Positions 7,795 through 16,430 are shown, counted from the stretch's first letter. The stretch is 64,000 bases of DNA from Pseudarthrobacter raffinosi (GCF_023913735.1 NZ_JAMXBH010000006.1:97629-161628), one strand, 5' to 3'. Translations and numbers: made by a program. Notes: a model not told the origin generated them from the sequence alone.

Positions 7795-9070
7795 TGCGGC
7801 CTCCCAGTTTTCTTATCGGGGCTTCGCCATCATAGGCGCGCCAGTCATCCGGCAACAGATGATCCAAAACGTCATCAACAGTCACCGCCCCCACGAGCCG
7901 GCCTGCGTCATTGACCACGGGAAGACAGTTCAGGTTGTAGGTAGCGAGGGTGCGCGCCACCTCGCTGATGTGGGCCTGGTCGGAGACCGGCTCAAGGTTC
8001 TTGTCCACGAGGTTGCCCAGGGGCTCCGGCGGCGGATAGCGGAGCAGTTGCTGGATGTGCACAACGCCCAGGAACCGTCCCGTGGGGGTTTCCAACGGCG
8101 GCCGGGTGATGAAAATGGACGAGGCGAGGGCGGGGGAGAGTTCCTCACGGCGGACGTGGGCCAGTGCCTCGGCGACAGTTGCCTCCGGGGGGAGGATCAC
8201 CGGAACAGGCGTCATCAGGCCACCGGCGGTGTCCTCGTCGTATTCGAGGAGCCGCCTGACGTCCTCGGCGCCTTCGGGTTCCATGAGGCGGAGAAGCTCC
8301 TCCGCCTGTGCAGAGGGGAGCTCGGCGAGGAGGTCGGCGGCGTCGTCGGGGTCCATTTCCTCCAGGACGTCCGCCGCGCGTTCGACGTCGAGGGCGGAGA
8401 GGATCTCCACCTGGTCGTCTTCGGGCATTTCCTGCAGCACGTCGGCCAGGCGTTCGTCCTGGAGTTCGCTGGCCACTTCGAAGCGGCGTTTGTCGCTCAT
8501 TTCCTGCAGGGCCTCGGCGAAGTCTGCGGGTTTGAGGTCCTCGTGGTTGGCCACGAACTGGGTGGCTGCCTGGGGTTCGGTGCGGGCACCTTGGAGGGCG
8601 TCGGCCCAGTCGATGATCATGGTCTCGTTCCGGCGCAGCCGGCTGAGCGGGGACAGGGAGTGGCCCCGGCGGACGAACAGCTTGCTCACGAACCAGTCGC
8701 GGGACCGGTGCTGGTCCATGGCGATGTCCTCGATGGTGGCGTCGCCGCTGCCGTCCCGGAGAGTGACGCGGCGGTCGAACATTTCCGCGACCACCAGCGT
8801 CTCCGCGCCGCGCTGTTCAAAGCGCCGGAGGTTAACCAGTCCCGTGCAGATGATCTGTGTCTGGTCGATGGAGGTAATGCGTGTCATCGGCACAAAGACG
8901 CGCTTTTTACCGGGAACTTCGACGACGATGCCCACCACGTGCGGGGCGCCGCGGCTGCCACGCGAGAGCACCACCACATCGCGCAACCTGCCCAAGCGGT
9001 CGCCCAAGGGGTCGAAGACGTCGAGACCCAGCAGGCGGGCCACGAAGACGCGCGAAAGATTTGTACTCAC
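7787..9070 (-). CDS. MgtE N-domain plus CBS-pair protein without a channel domain
   Basis: A 427-residue soluble protein: a PRC-barrel-like N-terminal region (about 1-150), an MgtE intracellular N domain made of short helical repeats (about 170-280, including LADVLQEMPEDDQVEIL and DPDDAADLLAELP), and a CBS pair (about 285-405). In true MgtE magnesium channels these domains gate a five-helix pore; here no pore follows. It is probably a Mg2+ or nucleotide sensor or a partner of a membrane protein. It starts at GTG 9070 behind a leaderless-type TAGCCT. It leads an operon with the DUF1003 and Mrp genes. Confidence 0.85.
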   Translation of the reverse strand: MSTNLSRVFVARLLGLDVFDPLGDRLGRLRDVVVLSRGSRGAPHVVGIVVEVPGKKRVFVPMTRITSIDQTQIICTGLVNLRRFEQRGAETLVVAEMFDRRVTLRDGSGDATIEDIAMDQHRSRDWFVSKLFVRRGHSLSPLSRLRRNETMIIDWADALQGARTEPQAATQFVANHEDLKPADFAEALQEMSDKRRFEVASELQDERLADVLQEMPEDDQVEILSALDVERAADVLEEMDPDDAADLLAELPSAQAEELLRLMEPEGAEDVRRLLEYDEDTAGGLMTPVPVILPPEATVAEALAHVRREELSPALASSIFITRPPLETPTGRFLGVVHIQQLLRYPPPEPLGNLVDKNLEPVSDQAHISEVARTLATYNLNCLPVVNDAGRLVGAVTVDDVLDHLLPDDWRAYDGEAPIRKLGGRIG

Positions 9071-9076
9071 GTCTAC

Positions 9077-9082
9077 AGGCTA
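9077..9082 (-). promoter_or_regulatory. Leaderless-type -10 hexamer of the MgtE-N/DUF1003/mrp operon
   Basis: Read on the minus strand, TAGCCT ends 6 nt before the GTG start at 9070. No Shine-Dalgarno is present. Confidence 0.45.
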
Positions 9083-9147
9083 CCGAGTCTGCTCTCTTTT
9101 AGCTGAATTTACAGGCGGCATACATGCTGATGGGCAAGAATGGATGT

Positions 9148-10161
9148 ATGTCAAACATTTTTGGTGCTCCCAAGGCCGGTGGCCCCAGTGGGCCCGACGA
9201 CGCCCGCACGGTGCCCACCGGTGACACCGTAGGCTCGTACACCTCTTACTTGGATGCCCAGAAGGCGGTGGACTACCTCGCCGACCAGCAGTTCCCGGTC
9301 CAGATGGTTTCCATCGTGGGCAACGAACTTAAGATGGTTGAGCGGGTGACCGGCCGCCTCAGCTACCCTCGGGTGGCACTCTCCGGGGCGCTCAGCGGTA
9401 TGTGGTTCGGCCTCTTCGTTGGCGTCATGCTTTCCTTCTTCGCACCGTCGCCCGGCTATTTCTCCATCCTGGCGTCTGTGCTGATGGGGGCTGCCTTCTT
9501 TATGCTGTTCGGCATCGTCACGTATGCCATGCAGCGTGGAAAGCGGGATTTCACCTCCACCAGCCAGGTGGTGGCCACCAGCTACGACGTTGTGGTGTCG
9601 GTGGAAGCTGCCCATGATGCGCGCCGGCTGCTCCAGCAACTGCCCATGACCCGCTCGGACGCAGCAGCCGCCGCCCCGTACAATCCCCAGGGCTACCAGA
9701 ACCAGCAGTATGGCCAGACGGGTCAGCAGGGTCAGCAGCCCGGCCAGGAGGGCCAGCCGGGCAACCAGCCTGGTCCGGCACCCGCACGCCCTGCCACTTG
9801 GAATGACCCCTACGGACAGCAGGGTGCCGGTACTTCGGGCCAAGGGACAGCCCAAGGCGTGGGCCAGGCCGCCGGCCCGGACCAGGGAACGCAGCCGGAG
9901 GCAGCGGCCCAGCCGGAGGCAGCGGCCCAGCCGGCCAAGGCTCCCGCGGCCGCCGTCCGCTACCCGGACCTCCCTGACGGCCGGCCCCAGTACGGCGTCC
10001 GTGTCACAGATCAGGCCGCCACAGACCAGGCCACCACAGGCCAGACCGGCGCCGAACAGCCTGGCACCGAACAGACCGGCTCAGAACAGCCTGCCGCAGA
10101 TCGGTCCCGGACGCAGTCCCAGCCTGACTCCACCAAGGACTCCGGCGAATCCACACCTTAG
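9148..10161 (+). CDS. General stress protein (YflT/PF11181-like) with a long Q/A/P/T-rich tail
   Basis: From the ATG at 9148 this is a 337-residue protein. The N-terminal part resembles general-stress-17M/YflT domains (VGSYTSYLDAQKAVDYLADQ, then FPVQMVSIVG), followed by two hydrophobic segments that probably form a membrane hairpin, and a short soluble stretch ending near residue 170. The remaining half is low complexity: Gln/Gly-rich, then Ala/Gln/Pro-rich, then Thr/Gln/Glu-rich. Two tandem copies of an 18-bp unit (9892-9909, 9910-9927) encode part of it. Function is unknown. The start is uncertain: an in-frame ATG at 9124 adds eight residues and neither start has a good ribosome binding site. 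Confidence 0.75.
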   Translation: MSNIFGAPKAGGPSGPDDARTVPTGDTVGSYTSYLDAQKAVDYLADQQFPVQMVSIVGNELKMVERVTGRLSYPRVALSGALSGMWFGLFVGVMLSFFAPSPGYFSILASVLMGAAFFMLFGIVTYAMQRGKRDFTSTSQVVATSYDVVVSVEAAHDARRLLQQLPMTRSDAAAAAPYNPQGYQNQQYGQTGQQGQQPGQEGQPGNQPGPAPARPATWNDPYGQQGAGTSGQGTAQGVGQAAGPDQGTQPEAAAQPEAAAQPAKAPAAAVRYPDLPDGRPQYGVRVTDQAATDQATTGQTGAEQPGTEQTGSEQPAADRSRTQSQPDSTKDSGESTP

Positions 10162-10213
10162 GCGGCGCCGCCGGAGGCCAGGTTTACCCAAGGCCCGAAG
10201 AACACGGCCCGCA

Positions 10214-10265
10214 ACAAACAACTCCGCCCGGTACAGCAACTGCTGTACCGGGCGGAGTTGTTTGT
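10214..10265. terminator. Very strong bidirectional hairpin
   Basis: A perfect 25-bp inverted repeat (10214-10238 with 10241-10265) with only 2 nt between the arms. It lies between the convergent stress-protein and sugar-permease genes. The outer arm starts ACAAACAA, giving a TTGTTTGT tail in either direction. Confidence 0.85.
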
Positions 10266-10279
10266 GGTTCGAAGCTGTC

Positions 10280-11197
10280 TTACTTGACGCTGCCGGCTGT
10301 CAGGCCACCAACGAGGTACTTCTGGAACATGAAGTACAGCACCACCACAGGGACGGCACAAACCAGCGAAGCCGCCATCAACTGCGAATACACCGGGATC
10401 GCGCCACCCTCGACGGCCGACGCGAAGACCTGGAGCGCAACTGCGGCAGTGTGCGTGTCCGGCCGGGTGAACACCGACGCGAACAGCACGTCATTCCAGC
10501 CCAGCAGGAAGGCGAAAATAGCGGAAACGATGATTCCCGGCCAGCTGAGCGGAATGATGATCCGGAACAGGATCCCGAGGTTGGAAGCGCCATCGATGCG
10601 CGCCGCTTCCTCCAATTCCCTCGGCAGGCCGCGGAGGTACGTGACCATCACCCAGGTTGAGAACGGCAGCGCGAACGTCAGGTAGGCGATAAACAGGCCC
10701 CAGAGCGTGCCGATGACGGTCACGCCCAGGTAAGTGCCGGCGGAGGAGAAGAGCACAAAGACCGGCAGGAGCATCAGGGTGCCCGGGACGGACTGGAGAC
10801 CCAGCAGCCCGCGCAGCACCGTCAGGCGCCCACGGAACTCAAACCGGACCAGCACGTAGGCCGTGCCGATGGCCATAATGGCCGAGACGACTGCTGTGGC
10901 GCCGGAAACGATCAGGCTGTTGCCGATGGCCTTCGCCAGCCCCACGGAATCCCAGATCTTGGTGTAGCTGTCCAAGGAGAAGCTGCTCGGCCAGAACTCG
11001 CCGCTGGCAACTCCCACATCCGTGTTCAGTGAGGCCAGGAAGATATACACGATCGGGATGAGGACCAGGGCGCAGAGCAGGACTGTGAGGGTGGCCAGCA
11101 GCGGCCGCGGCATCAGGCGTGTGACCTCCAGGGCCGCGTCACGCCGGATGGGCTGCTTCTTCTGCTGCTCGATCGGGTTTGCCGCGTCGATGGTCAT
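10280..11197 (-). CDS. Carbohydrate ABC transporter permease, MalG-like
   Basis: A 305-residue inner-membrane permease with six predicted helices. The EAA loop that contacts the ATPase is visible as ELEEAARIDGASNLGILFRI, near residue 200. It is the second permease of a leftward binding protein-permease-permease operon, and its ATG overlaps the upstream stop by 4 nt. A GGAGG Shine-Dalgarno precedes the ATG. No ATPase gene is adjacent, so it probably uses a shared MsiK/SugC-type ATPase encoded elsewhere. The sugar is unknown. Position next to the mgtE-like and mrp genes recalls the mycobacterial lpqY-sugABC trehalose importer locus, which is a hint only. Confidence 0.88.
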   Translation of the reverse strand: MTIDAANPIEQQKKQPIRRDAALEVTRLMPRPLLATLTVLLCALVLIPIVYIFLASLNTDVGVASGEFWPSSFSLDSYTKIWDSVGLAKAIGNSLIVSGATAVVSAIMAIGTAYVLVRFEFRGRLTVLRGLLGLQSVPGTLMLLPVFVLFSSAGTYLGVTVIGTLWGLFIAYLTFALPFSTWVMVTYLRGLPRELEEAARIDGASNLGILFRIIIPLSWPGIIVSAIFAFLLGWNDVLFASVFTRPDTHTAAVALQVFASAVEGGAIPVYSQLMAASLVCAVPVVVLYFMFQKYLVGGLTAGSVK

Positions 11198-12180
11198 TTC
11201 TTTCCTCCTTCGTGCACATCAAGCCGGACTGCGCGCAGGTAGATGAAGAGCGGAATGGCGATCAGGATCAGCGAAACGACCGCCATCGCGGCGCTGAGGC
11301 CAAACCGGAAGCTCTGGAAGCTGGTGACGTATACCAGGATCGGCAGCACATTCACATCGGACGGTGCCGGCGCACCAAACAGGACATAGGGCAGAGTGAA
11401 GTTGTTGATGTGGTTCAACGTGGCAAGCAGGAAGGCCAGCGAAACCGGTCCCTTCAGGTAAGGGAAGATCACGTACCGCAGCTTGTTCCACCACAGTGCC
11501 CCGTCCAGGGCCGACGCCTCGTGGACCTCGTGGTCCACAGCTTGCAGACCGGACAGTGCCAGCAAGTAGATGAACGGCCAGGCCGCCCAGATTTCCACCC
11601 ACACCAGTGTCCAGTACGCGTTGGGGCCGTTAAGCCACAGTCCGCCGTCCATTCCCATGTTGGTCAGGGTCACGTTGACGATGCCATCTGGCTGCAGCAT
11701 GGTCCGCCACACGCTGGCCACAACAAACGACGGCAGGACATAGGGGATCAGGAAGATGGAGCGGACCACAGCACGGCCACGGTAAGCGTTCTGGGTGACG
11801 ACGGCGGCAGCCACGCCCAGCGGGATGGTCACCACCGTGGAGATCACCGCGAAGGAAACAGAAAGCCAGATGGAGCGGAGCAACTCGCTGCTGAGCGCCG
11901 CCTCAATGTAGTTCTGGATGCCGATGAATTCGGCGCTGACCCATTGGCGAAGGGTGTACTGATCCAGATCGATCAGCGACATCCAGATGCCCATTGCCAG
12001 GGGGACCAGGATGACGATCGTCATCAGCAGCCCGCCCGGAATCAGGAGCCACAGGGGCCGGTTCTTCTCGCTGAGTCCCTTGCGGCGCTTCCCAGGGGGT
12101 GTGGTTTCGCCGGGTTCGGCGGCCGCCCCGGCCGCCGGACTGCTGTCCGACGGCCGGGGCTCGGTAACGCTGCTAGCCAT
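11194..12180 (-). CDS. Carbohydrate ABC transporter permease, MalF-like
   Basis: A 328-residue permease. A Pro/Ala-rich cytoplasmic N-terminus of about 40 residues precedes the first helix (LLIPGGLLMTIVILVPLAMG), and the EAA-type loop (HEVHEASALDGALWWNKLRY) lies near residue 220. It pairs with the MalG-like permease to form the membrane channel. The stop overlaps the next start by 4 nt, and the upstream binding-protein gene ends 33 nt before this start. Family assignment is firm; substrate is not. Confidence 0.88.
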   Translation of the reverse strand: MASSVTEPRPSDSSPAAGAAAEPGETTPPGKRRKGLSEKNRPLWLLIPGGLLMTIVILVPLAMGIWMSLIDLDQYTLRQWVSAEFIGIQNYIEAALSSELLRSIWLSVSFAVISTVVTIPLGVAAAVVTQNAYRGRAVVRSIFLIPYVLPSFVVASVWRTMLQPDGIVNVTLTNMGMDGGLWLNGPNAYWTLVWVEIWAAWPFIYLLALSGLQAVDHEVHEASALDGALWWNKLRYVIFPYLKGPVSLAFLLATLNHINNFTLPYVLFGAPAPSDVNVLPILVYVTSFQSFRFGLSAAMAVVSLILIAIPLFIYLRAVRLDVHEGGKK

Positions 12181-12213
12181 TTTCCGTAACCTTCCGCAGT
12201 TGGTGGGTCGGTC

Positions 12214-13584
12214 TTACTTCTTGGCCCGGTCCAGTGCGGTCTGCGATTTGGCCTGTTCGTCCTTGAGTCGCTGGGACAGGTTGGAGTCGCTGACTGCACC
12301 GGAGGAAAGATCCGGAATGGACTGGACAACTACGTTGGTCAGTGACAGTTGGACATCGCCCCACGCACCGCTGAACGGCGTCGCGACGGATTTGGCTCCC
12401 GACTCAAGGGCCGGCGCAATCACTTCGTTGGTTGCAAGTTCCTTCGCGGCTTCCTGGTTGGCGGGAAGCTGGCCGAAGACCTTGAAGTAGTTGAGCTGGA
12501 CATCCTTGTCGGTGATCATCTTGATGAACGCGAAGGCGAGGTCCTTCTGCTTCGAGTAGTCAGCGACCACGAGGTTGTCACCGGAGAGGATGCTCGTGGC
12601 AGGCTTGCCGGCCGAAGGATTGGAGGTTTCGCCCGGGGGAACGGTGGGCATCAGGGCGTACTTGTACTTGCCCTTGACAGCGGATGCATCCAGGGCGGGA
12701 ATGGACAGCGGCGACGTCATGGGGAAGTACGCTGCCTTGCCGGCTGCGAAGGCAGCCAACGCCTGCGGGTTGGCCCAGCCAACGGAAGAGGGGTCAACCA
12801 CCTTGTCCGTGGTTACCCAACCGAAGTAGGTCTCGTAGGCCTTCTTGGTGATCGGGTCATCGAGACGGACCTCGGTTCCGTCAATGATGGGATTACCGGC
12901 CTGGATGGACATGCCCCAGATGTACTTCCAGGGGTCGAAGTTGTCCTTGTAGGCGACGGCGACACCGTACTGGTCGCCCGTGGTGAGCTTCTTGGCGTGC
13001 TCGGTGAATTCATCCCAGGTGGTGGCAGGCTTTTCGATGCCGGCAGCTGCCAGCAGCTCGGTGTTGTAGGCCATCACGAACGGCCTGCTCACGAACGGGA
13101 TACCGATCTGGTTGGCTTCGTCCGGCCCGGAGATGCCCAGGGCTGCGGGAACGAACTTGTCTTTGCCGCCGAGCTGGTTCCATTCGTTGTCGCCCAGCTT
13201 GACGAACGCCCCGGTGGAGTAGGCGGTGGGGGTGAACGTGGTGCCGAGCCCGTAGACGTCCGGTCCCTGGCCCGAGACCACTGACGTCTGGATCCGGGTC
13301 ATCTCGTCATTAGCGGTGGCGAAGGTCTCCCACTGGATGTCGGCGCCGGTTTCGGCCTTGAACTTGGTGCTCATTTCCTTGAACCAGGCCTGCTGTTCCT
13401 GGGGATACTGCGCGGTGACGTTCATCAGGACGTTGAGCGTTTTTCCAGTGCCGTCCACTTTGCCGCCCGTGGCGCCAGAGGTGGTGCCGCCTGACCCGCC
13501 CGAGCCGCCGCAGGCGGCAAGCATCAGGACAGAAATGGCCGCAGCGGCGATGGTGCCAATGCGACGTGGTTTGGACATACCCAT
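12214..13584 (-). CDS. Extracellular sugar-binding lipoprotein of an ABC importer
   Basis: A 456-residue solute-binding protein of the MalE/UgpB type. The N-terminus is a lipoprotein signal peptide with lipobox LAAC (Cys25), followed by a Gly/Ser/Thr-rich linker. Family features include YNTELLAAAGIEKPATTWDE. It would capture an oligosaccharide or disaccharide outside the cell and deliver it to the two permeases encoded downstream. The ATG at 13584 is supported by GGAGA 6 nt upstream. About 100 nt upstream is a perfect 9+4+9 palindrome that could bind a LacI-type repressor. No glycosidase or regulator is adjacent, so the substrate cannot be deduced from context. Confidence 0.88.
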   Translation of the reverse strand: MGMSKPRRIGTIAAAAISVLMLAACGGSGGSGGTTSGATGGKVDGTGKTLNVLMNVTAQYPQEQQAWFKEMSTKFKAETGADIQWETFATANDEMTRIQTSVVSGQGPDVYGLGTTFTPTAYSTGAFVKLGDNEWNQLGGKDKFVPAALGISGPDEANQIGIPFVSRPFVMAYNTELLAAAGIEKPATTWDEFTEHAKKLTTGDQYGVAVAYKDNFDPWKYIWGMSIQAGNPIIDGTEVRLDDPITKKAYETYFGWVTTDKVVDPSSVGWANPQALAAFAAGKAAYFPMTSPLSIPALDASAVKGKYKYALMPTVPPGETSNPSAGKPATSILSGDNLVVADYSKQKDLAFAFIKMITDKDVQLNYFKVFGQLPANQEAAKELATNEVIAPALESGAKSVATPFSGAWGDVQLSLTNVVVQSIPDLSSGAVSDSNLSQRLKDEQAKSQTALDRAKK

Positions 13585-13684
13585 GAGACTTCTCCTTTGA
13601 AGACATACATTGCGGCAGAGACCCGAGACTAAAACTCAGTCTACGATTTCTTTCTCCGCGGCTAGCGTAATCATCAACGCCAAC

Positions 13685-13706
13685 TTTTGGCAAGCGATTG
13701 CCAAAA
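13685..13706. promoter_or_regulatory. Perfect palindrome, candidate operator of the sugar importer operon
   Basis: TTTTGGCAA (13685-13693), spacer GCGA, TTGCCAAAA (13698-13706). The symmetry, size and position about 100 nt upstream of the binding-protein start fit a LacI-family operator. No LacI gene lies in the window. Confidence 0.6.
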
Positions 13707-13738
13707 ACTGTTATGAGAGCTTCACCAAGGGGTGTGAC

Positions 13739-13772
13739 CGTCCAGCGCATCCCTGCGGGGATGCGCTGGACG
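13739..13772 (-). terminator. Hairpin terminator downstream of pepP
   Basis: A perfect 15-bp stem (13739-13753 with 13758-13772) and a 4-nt loop, directly after the aminopeptidase stop on the minus strand. There is no long T-run, so termination may be weak or Rho-assisted. It separates pepP from the sugar-importer promoter. Confidence 0.65.
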
Positions 13773-13780
13773 TACGTTCT

Positions 13781-15379
13781 CTAGCGGTTAGCGCCGCTTG
13801 GCAACCCGCCGTCCAGCTCCTGGTAGATGCCTGCCATCCAGGACTGGATGTCGTCGGCTTTGCGGGGCAGTGCGGCGCTGAGGTTCACCGGACCATCGGC
13901 GGTCATCAGGATGTCGTCCTCGATCCGCACTCCGATGCCGCGGTACTCCGCGGGGATGGCCAGGTCCTCGTTCTTGAAATACAGGCCGGGTTCGATGGTG
14001 AAGACCATGCCCGCCGTGAGGATGCCGTCAAGGTAAAGTTCGCGTTTCGCCTGTGCGCAGTCATGGACATCCAGGCCAAGGTGGTGGCTGGTGCCGTGCG
14101 GCATCCAGCGGCGGTGCTGCTGGCCTTCCTGGCTGACGGCTTCCTCGACACTCACAGGGAGCAGCCCCCACTCGGCCAGACGTTCCGCCAATACGGTGGT
14201 GGCAGCAGTGTGGATGTCACGGAACTTGGCACCTGGCTGGGCTGCGGCGAATCCGGCGTCGGCAGCATCCAGGACTGCCTCGTAGACCTTGCGCTGGACT
14301 GCGGTGAACGTGCCGTTGACAGGCAGGGTCCGGGTGACGTCGGCGGTGTAGAGCGAGTCCGCTTCAACGCCGGCGTCCAGCAGCAGCAGTTCGCCGGCGT
14401 TGATCCTGCCGGTGTTCCGCGTCCAGTGCAGGACTGTGGCGTTGTTGCCGGCGGCGGCGATGGTGTCGTAGCCCAGTTCGTTGCCTACCTCGCGGGCGCG
14501 GGCAAAGAACGCGCCTTCCACCACGCGCTCGCCGCGGGCATGGGTCAGGGCGCGGGGCAGGGCCTTGACTACCTCCACGAAGCCCTCGACAGTCGCAGCT
14601 ACTGCAGTCATCATCTGTTCGATTTCCCACTCATCCTTTAGGAGGCGGAGTTCAGACAGCGCTTCGGAAAGCTTTTCATCCAGTGCATCCAGGACAGCCA
14701 GGTCCAGGTTGTCCGGGTCCTTGGCAGTGTTGTACCGGGCAGTATCCACCAGGGCGTCGATGTTCTCGTCCACCTTGCGCACCAGCCGGATGGAGATGCC
14801 GCCGATCTCCGGGGCACCCACGTTCTTGGTGATCGCCGATTCAAGTCCATCGATGTGGACGGTGGCCAGGCCCAGGCGCGCTTCGAACTCGGCCAGGGTG
14901 GGCCGTGCACCGATCCAGAACTCGCCGGAACGGGAGTCAGCGTAGAACTGTTCTGTATCCCGGCCGACCAGCGGACGGAAGTACAGCGTGGCACGGTGGT
15001 GACTGCCGCCGTCGCCCTTTCCTTCACCGGCCGGTTCCAGAATGAGCACGGCGTCCGGCTCATGATCCAGGCCCAGTCCGGTGAGATGCGCGAAGCCGGA
15101 ATGCGGACGGAACCGGTAGTCGCAGTCGTTGGAGCGGACCTTCAGCGGACCGGCGGGGATGACCAGGCGTTCGCCTTTGAACTTCTCTGAGATGGCCTTG
15201 CGCCGGGCCGCGGCGTAGTTGGCCACGGCGTCGAGCGCCGGCAGGTGCTGCCCGGACGGCGCCCAGTTACTGGCCATAAAGGCCTTGAAAGCAGCGGAAC
15301 TGGGCCGCTGAGAGCGGTTGTTGACGCGCTCGTCGAGGGGCTGGGAGACAGAGGTCGGGGTGTTTTCGGCATCGTTCAC
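13781..15379 (-). CDS. pepP: Xaa-Pro aminopeptidase (aminopeptidase P family)
   Basis: A 532-residue pita-bread-fold metallopeptidase that removes the N-terminal residue before proline. An N-terminal creatinase-like domain (to about residue 270) precedes the M24 catalytic domain. The metal ligands are recognisable: DAGVEADSLYTADVTR (two Asp), the His of HGTSHHLGLDVHD, the Glu of TIEPGLYF and the Glu of RIEDD. It is soluble and cytosolic. The start is GTG at 15379. It is slightly longer than typical family members because of about 45 extra N-terminal residues. It diverges from the PHP-domain gene. Confidence 0.9.
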   Translation of the reverse strand: MNDAENTPTSVSQPLDERVNNRSQRPSSAAFKAFMASNWAPSGQHLPALDAVANYAAARRKAISEKFKGERLVIPAGPLKVRSNDCDYRFRPHSGFAHLTGLGLDHEPDAVLILEPAGEGKGDGGSHHRATLYFRPLVGRDTEQFYADSRSGEFWIGARPTLAEFEARLGLATVHIDGLESAITKNVGAPEIGGISIRLVRKVDENIDALVDTARYNTAKDPDNLDLAVLDALDEKLSEALSELRLLKDEWEIEQMMTAVAATVEGFVEVVKALPRALTHARGERVVEGAFFARAREVGNELGYDTIAAAGNNATVLHWTRNTGRINAGELLLLDAGVEADSLYTADVTRTLPVNGTFTAVQRKVYEAVLDAADAGFAAAQPGAKFRDIHTAATTVLAERLAEWGLLPVSVEEAVSQEGQQHRRWMPHGTSHHLGLDVHDCAQAKRELYLDGILTAGMVFTIEPGLYFKNEDLAIPAEYRGIGVRIEDDILMTADGPVNLSAALPRKADDIQSWMAGIYQELDGGLPSGANR

Positions 15380-15438
15380 GGCACCATCGTCTCACCAGCA
15401 CCGAGCCGGGGGCCAATACCGGCGCGGACGCGGTCAAC

Positions 15439-15444
15439 TAGGCT
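15439..15444 (+). promoter_or_regulatory. Leaderless-type -10 hexamer before the PHP gene
   Basis: TAGGCT lies 6 nt before the GTG at 15451, with no Shine-Dalgarno. Confidence 0.45.
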
Positions 15445-15450
15445 GGGCAA

Positions 15451-16302
15451 GTGAGGATTGACCTGCATGCCCACTCGAACGTTTCGGACGGCACCGAAAC
15501 ACCCGCCGACGTGATGGCTTCGGCTGCCCGGGCGGGCCTGGACGTGGTGGCACTAACCGATCACGACTCCACGGACGGCTGGGCCGAAGCATCCCTCGCG
15601 GCGCTGGAAAACGGGGTGGCCCTGGTCCCCGGCATGGAGGTCTCCTGCCGGACCGCGCAAGGCATCAGTGTGCATCTGCTGAGTTACCTGCACGATCCTG
15701 CCCACCCTGGGCTGCTTGAAGAGATCACCAAGGCTAAGGACGCGCGCCTCACGCGGGCCGAACGCATGGTGACCCTGCTCGCCGAAGACTACCCGCTGAC
15801 GTGGGACGACGTCATCCACCATGTGGCTCCCGGGGCTACCCTGGGCCGGCCGCACATCGCTGATGCCCTGGTGGCGGCCGGTGTGGTGGCAGACCGCTCG
15901 GAGGCGTTCACGTCCATCCTGACGTCCCATTCGCGCTACTTTGTCCAGCACTACGCACCCGACCCCGCCACCGCCGTCGAACTGGTCTGTGCCGCTGGTG
16001 GTGTTCCCGTGTTCGCGCATCCCGTGGCGTCCGGCCGGGGCCGGATCGTGGGGGAGCGCACCTACCGCGACATGATCGACGCCGGCCTGGCGGGCCTGGA
16101 GATCGACCACCGCGACAACCCCGAGGAGGGGCGGGAATTCCTCAGGGGCCTGGCATCCAAGCACGGACTGCTGATCACGGGCTCTTCGGATTACCACGGA
16201 ACGGGCAAGCCGAACCTGCTCGGAGAAAACATGACCACTGCGGACGTGCTGGCACGGATCGAGGAACTCGGCACGGGAACCGCCGTGGTGCGTGCGGGAT
16301 AG
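15451..16302 (+). CDS. PHP-domain phosphoesterase (RNase AM/YciV-like)
   Basis: A 283-residue PHP-domain protein. Metal-binding motifs are visible: DLHAHSNVSDG at the N-terminus, LTDHDSTDG at about residue 35, FAHPVASGR near 190 and the late SSDYHG near 248. The family (COG0613) includes 5'-3' exoribonucleases and 3',5'-nucleotide bisphosphate phosphatases. The length matches YciV/TrpH proteins, so it is complete. It is cytosolic. The start is GTG at 15451 with a leaderless-type promoter. Which nucleotide or RNA substrate it uses cannot be decided here. Confidence 0.87.
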   Translation: MRIDLHAHSNVSDGTETPADVMASAARAGLDVVALTDHDSTDGWAEASLAALENGVALVPGMEVSCRTAQGISVHLLSYLHDPAHPGLLEEITKAKDARLTRAERMVTLLAEDYPLTWDDVIHHVAPGATLGRPHIADALVAAGVVADRSEAFTSILTSHSRYFVQHYAPDPATAVELVCAAGGVPVFAHPVASGRGRIVGERTYRDMIDAGLAGLEIDHRDNPEEGREFLRGLASKHGLLITGSSDYHGTGKPNLLGENMTTADVLARIEELGTGTAVVRAG

Positions 16303-16318
16303 TAGTTATTACGATGTA

Positions 16319-16346
16319 TTGACTAATCGTCAACGCTGAGTACCCT
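16319..16346 (+). promoter_or_regulatory. Candidate promoter of the small secreted protein gene
   Basis: TTGACT (16319-16324), 16 nt, TACCCT (16341-16346). The region is clearly more AT-rich than its surroundings. A TTGAC/GTCAA inverted repeat (16319-16333) overlaps the -35. The inferred leader to the ATG at 16431 is about 78 nt. Confidence 0.45.
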
Positions 16347-16430
16347 AGCGCTTACTGGGGAGAAGCGCATGCCGCGCTATCGAAGGTCTCGTCGTCATGC
16401 ACCATCCATCACGGTAGACGGAGAGAAATC

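Noticed and set aside
7634..9106. A 490-codon open frame on the plus strand opposite the DUF1003 and MgtE-like genes
   Set aside because: It is antisense to two genes with clear domains and its Gly/Val/Arg/His-rich translation is that of a shadow frame.
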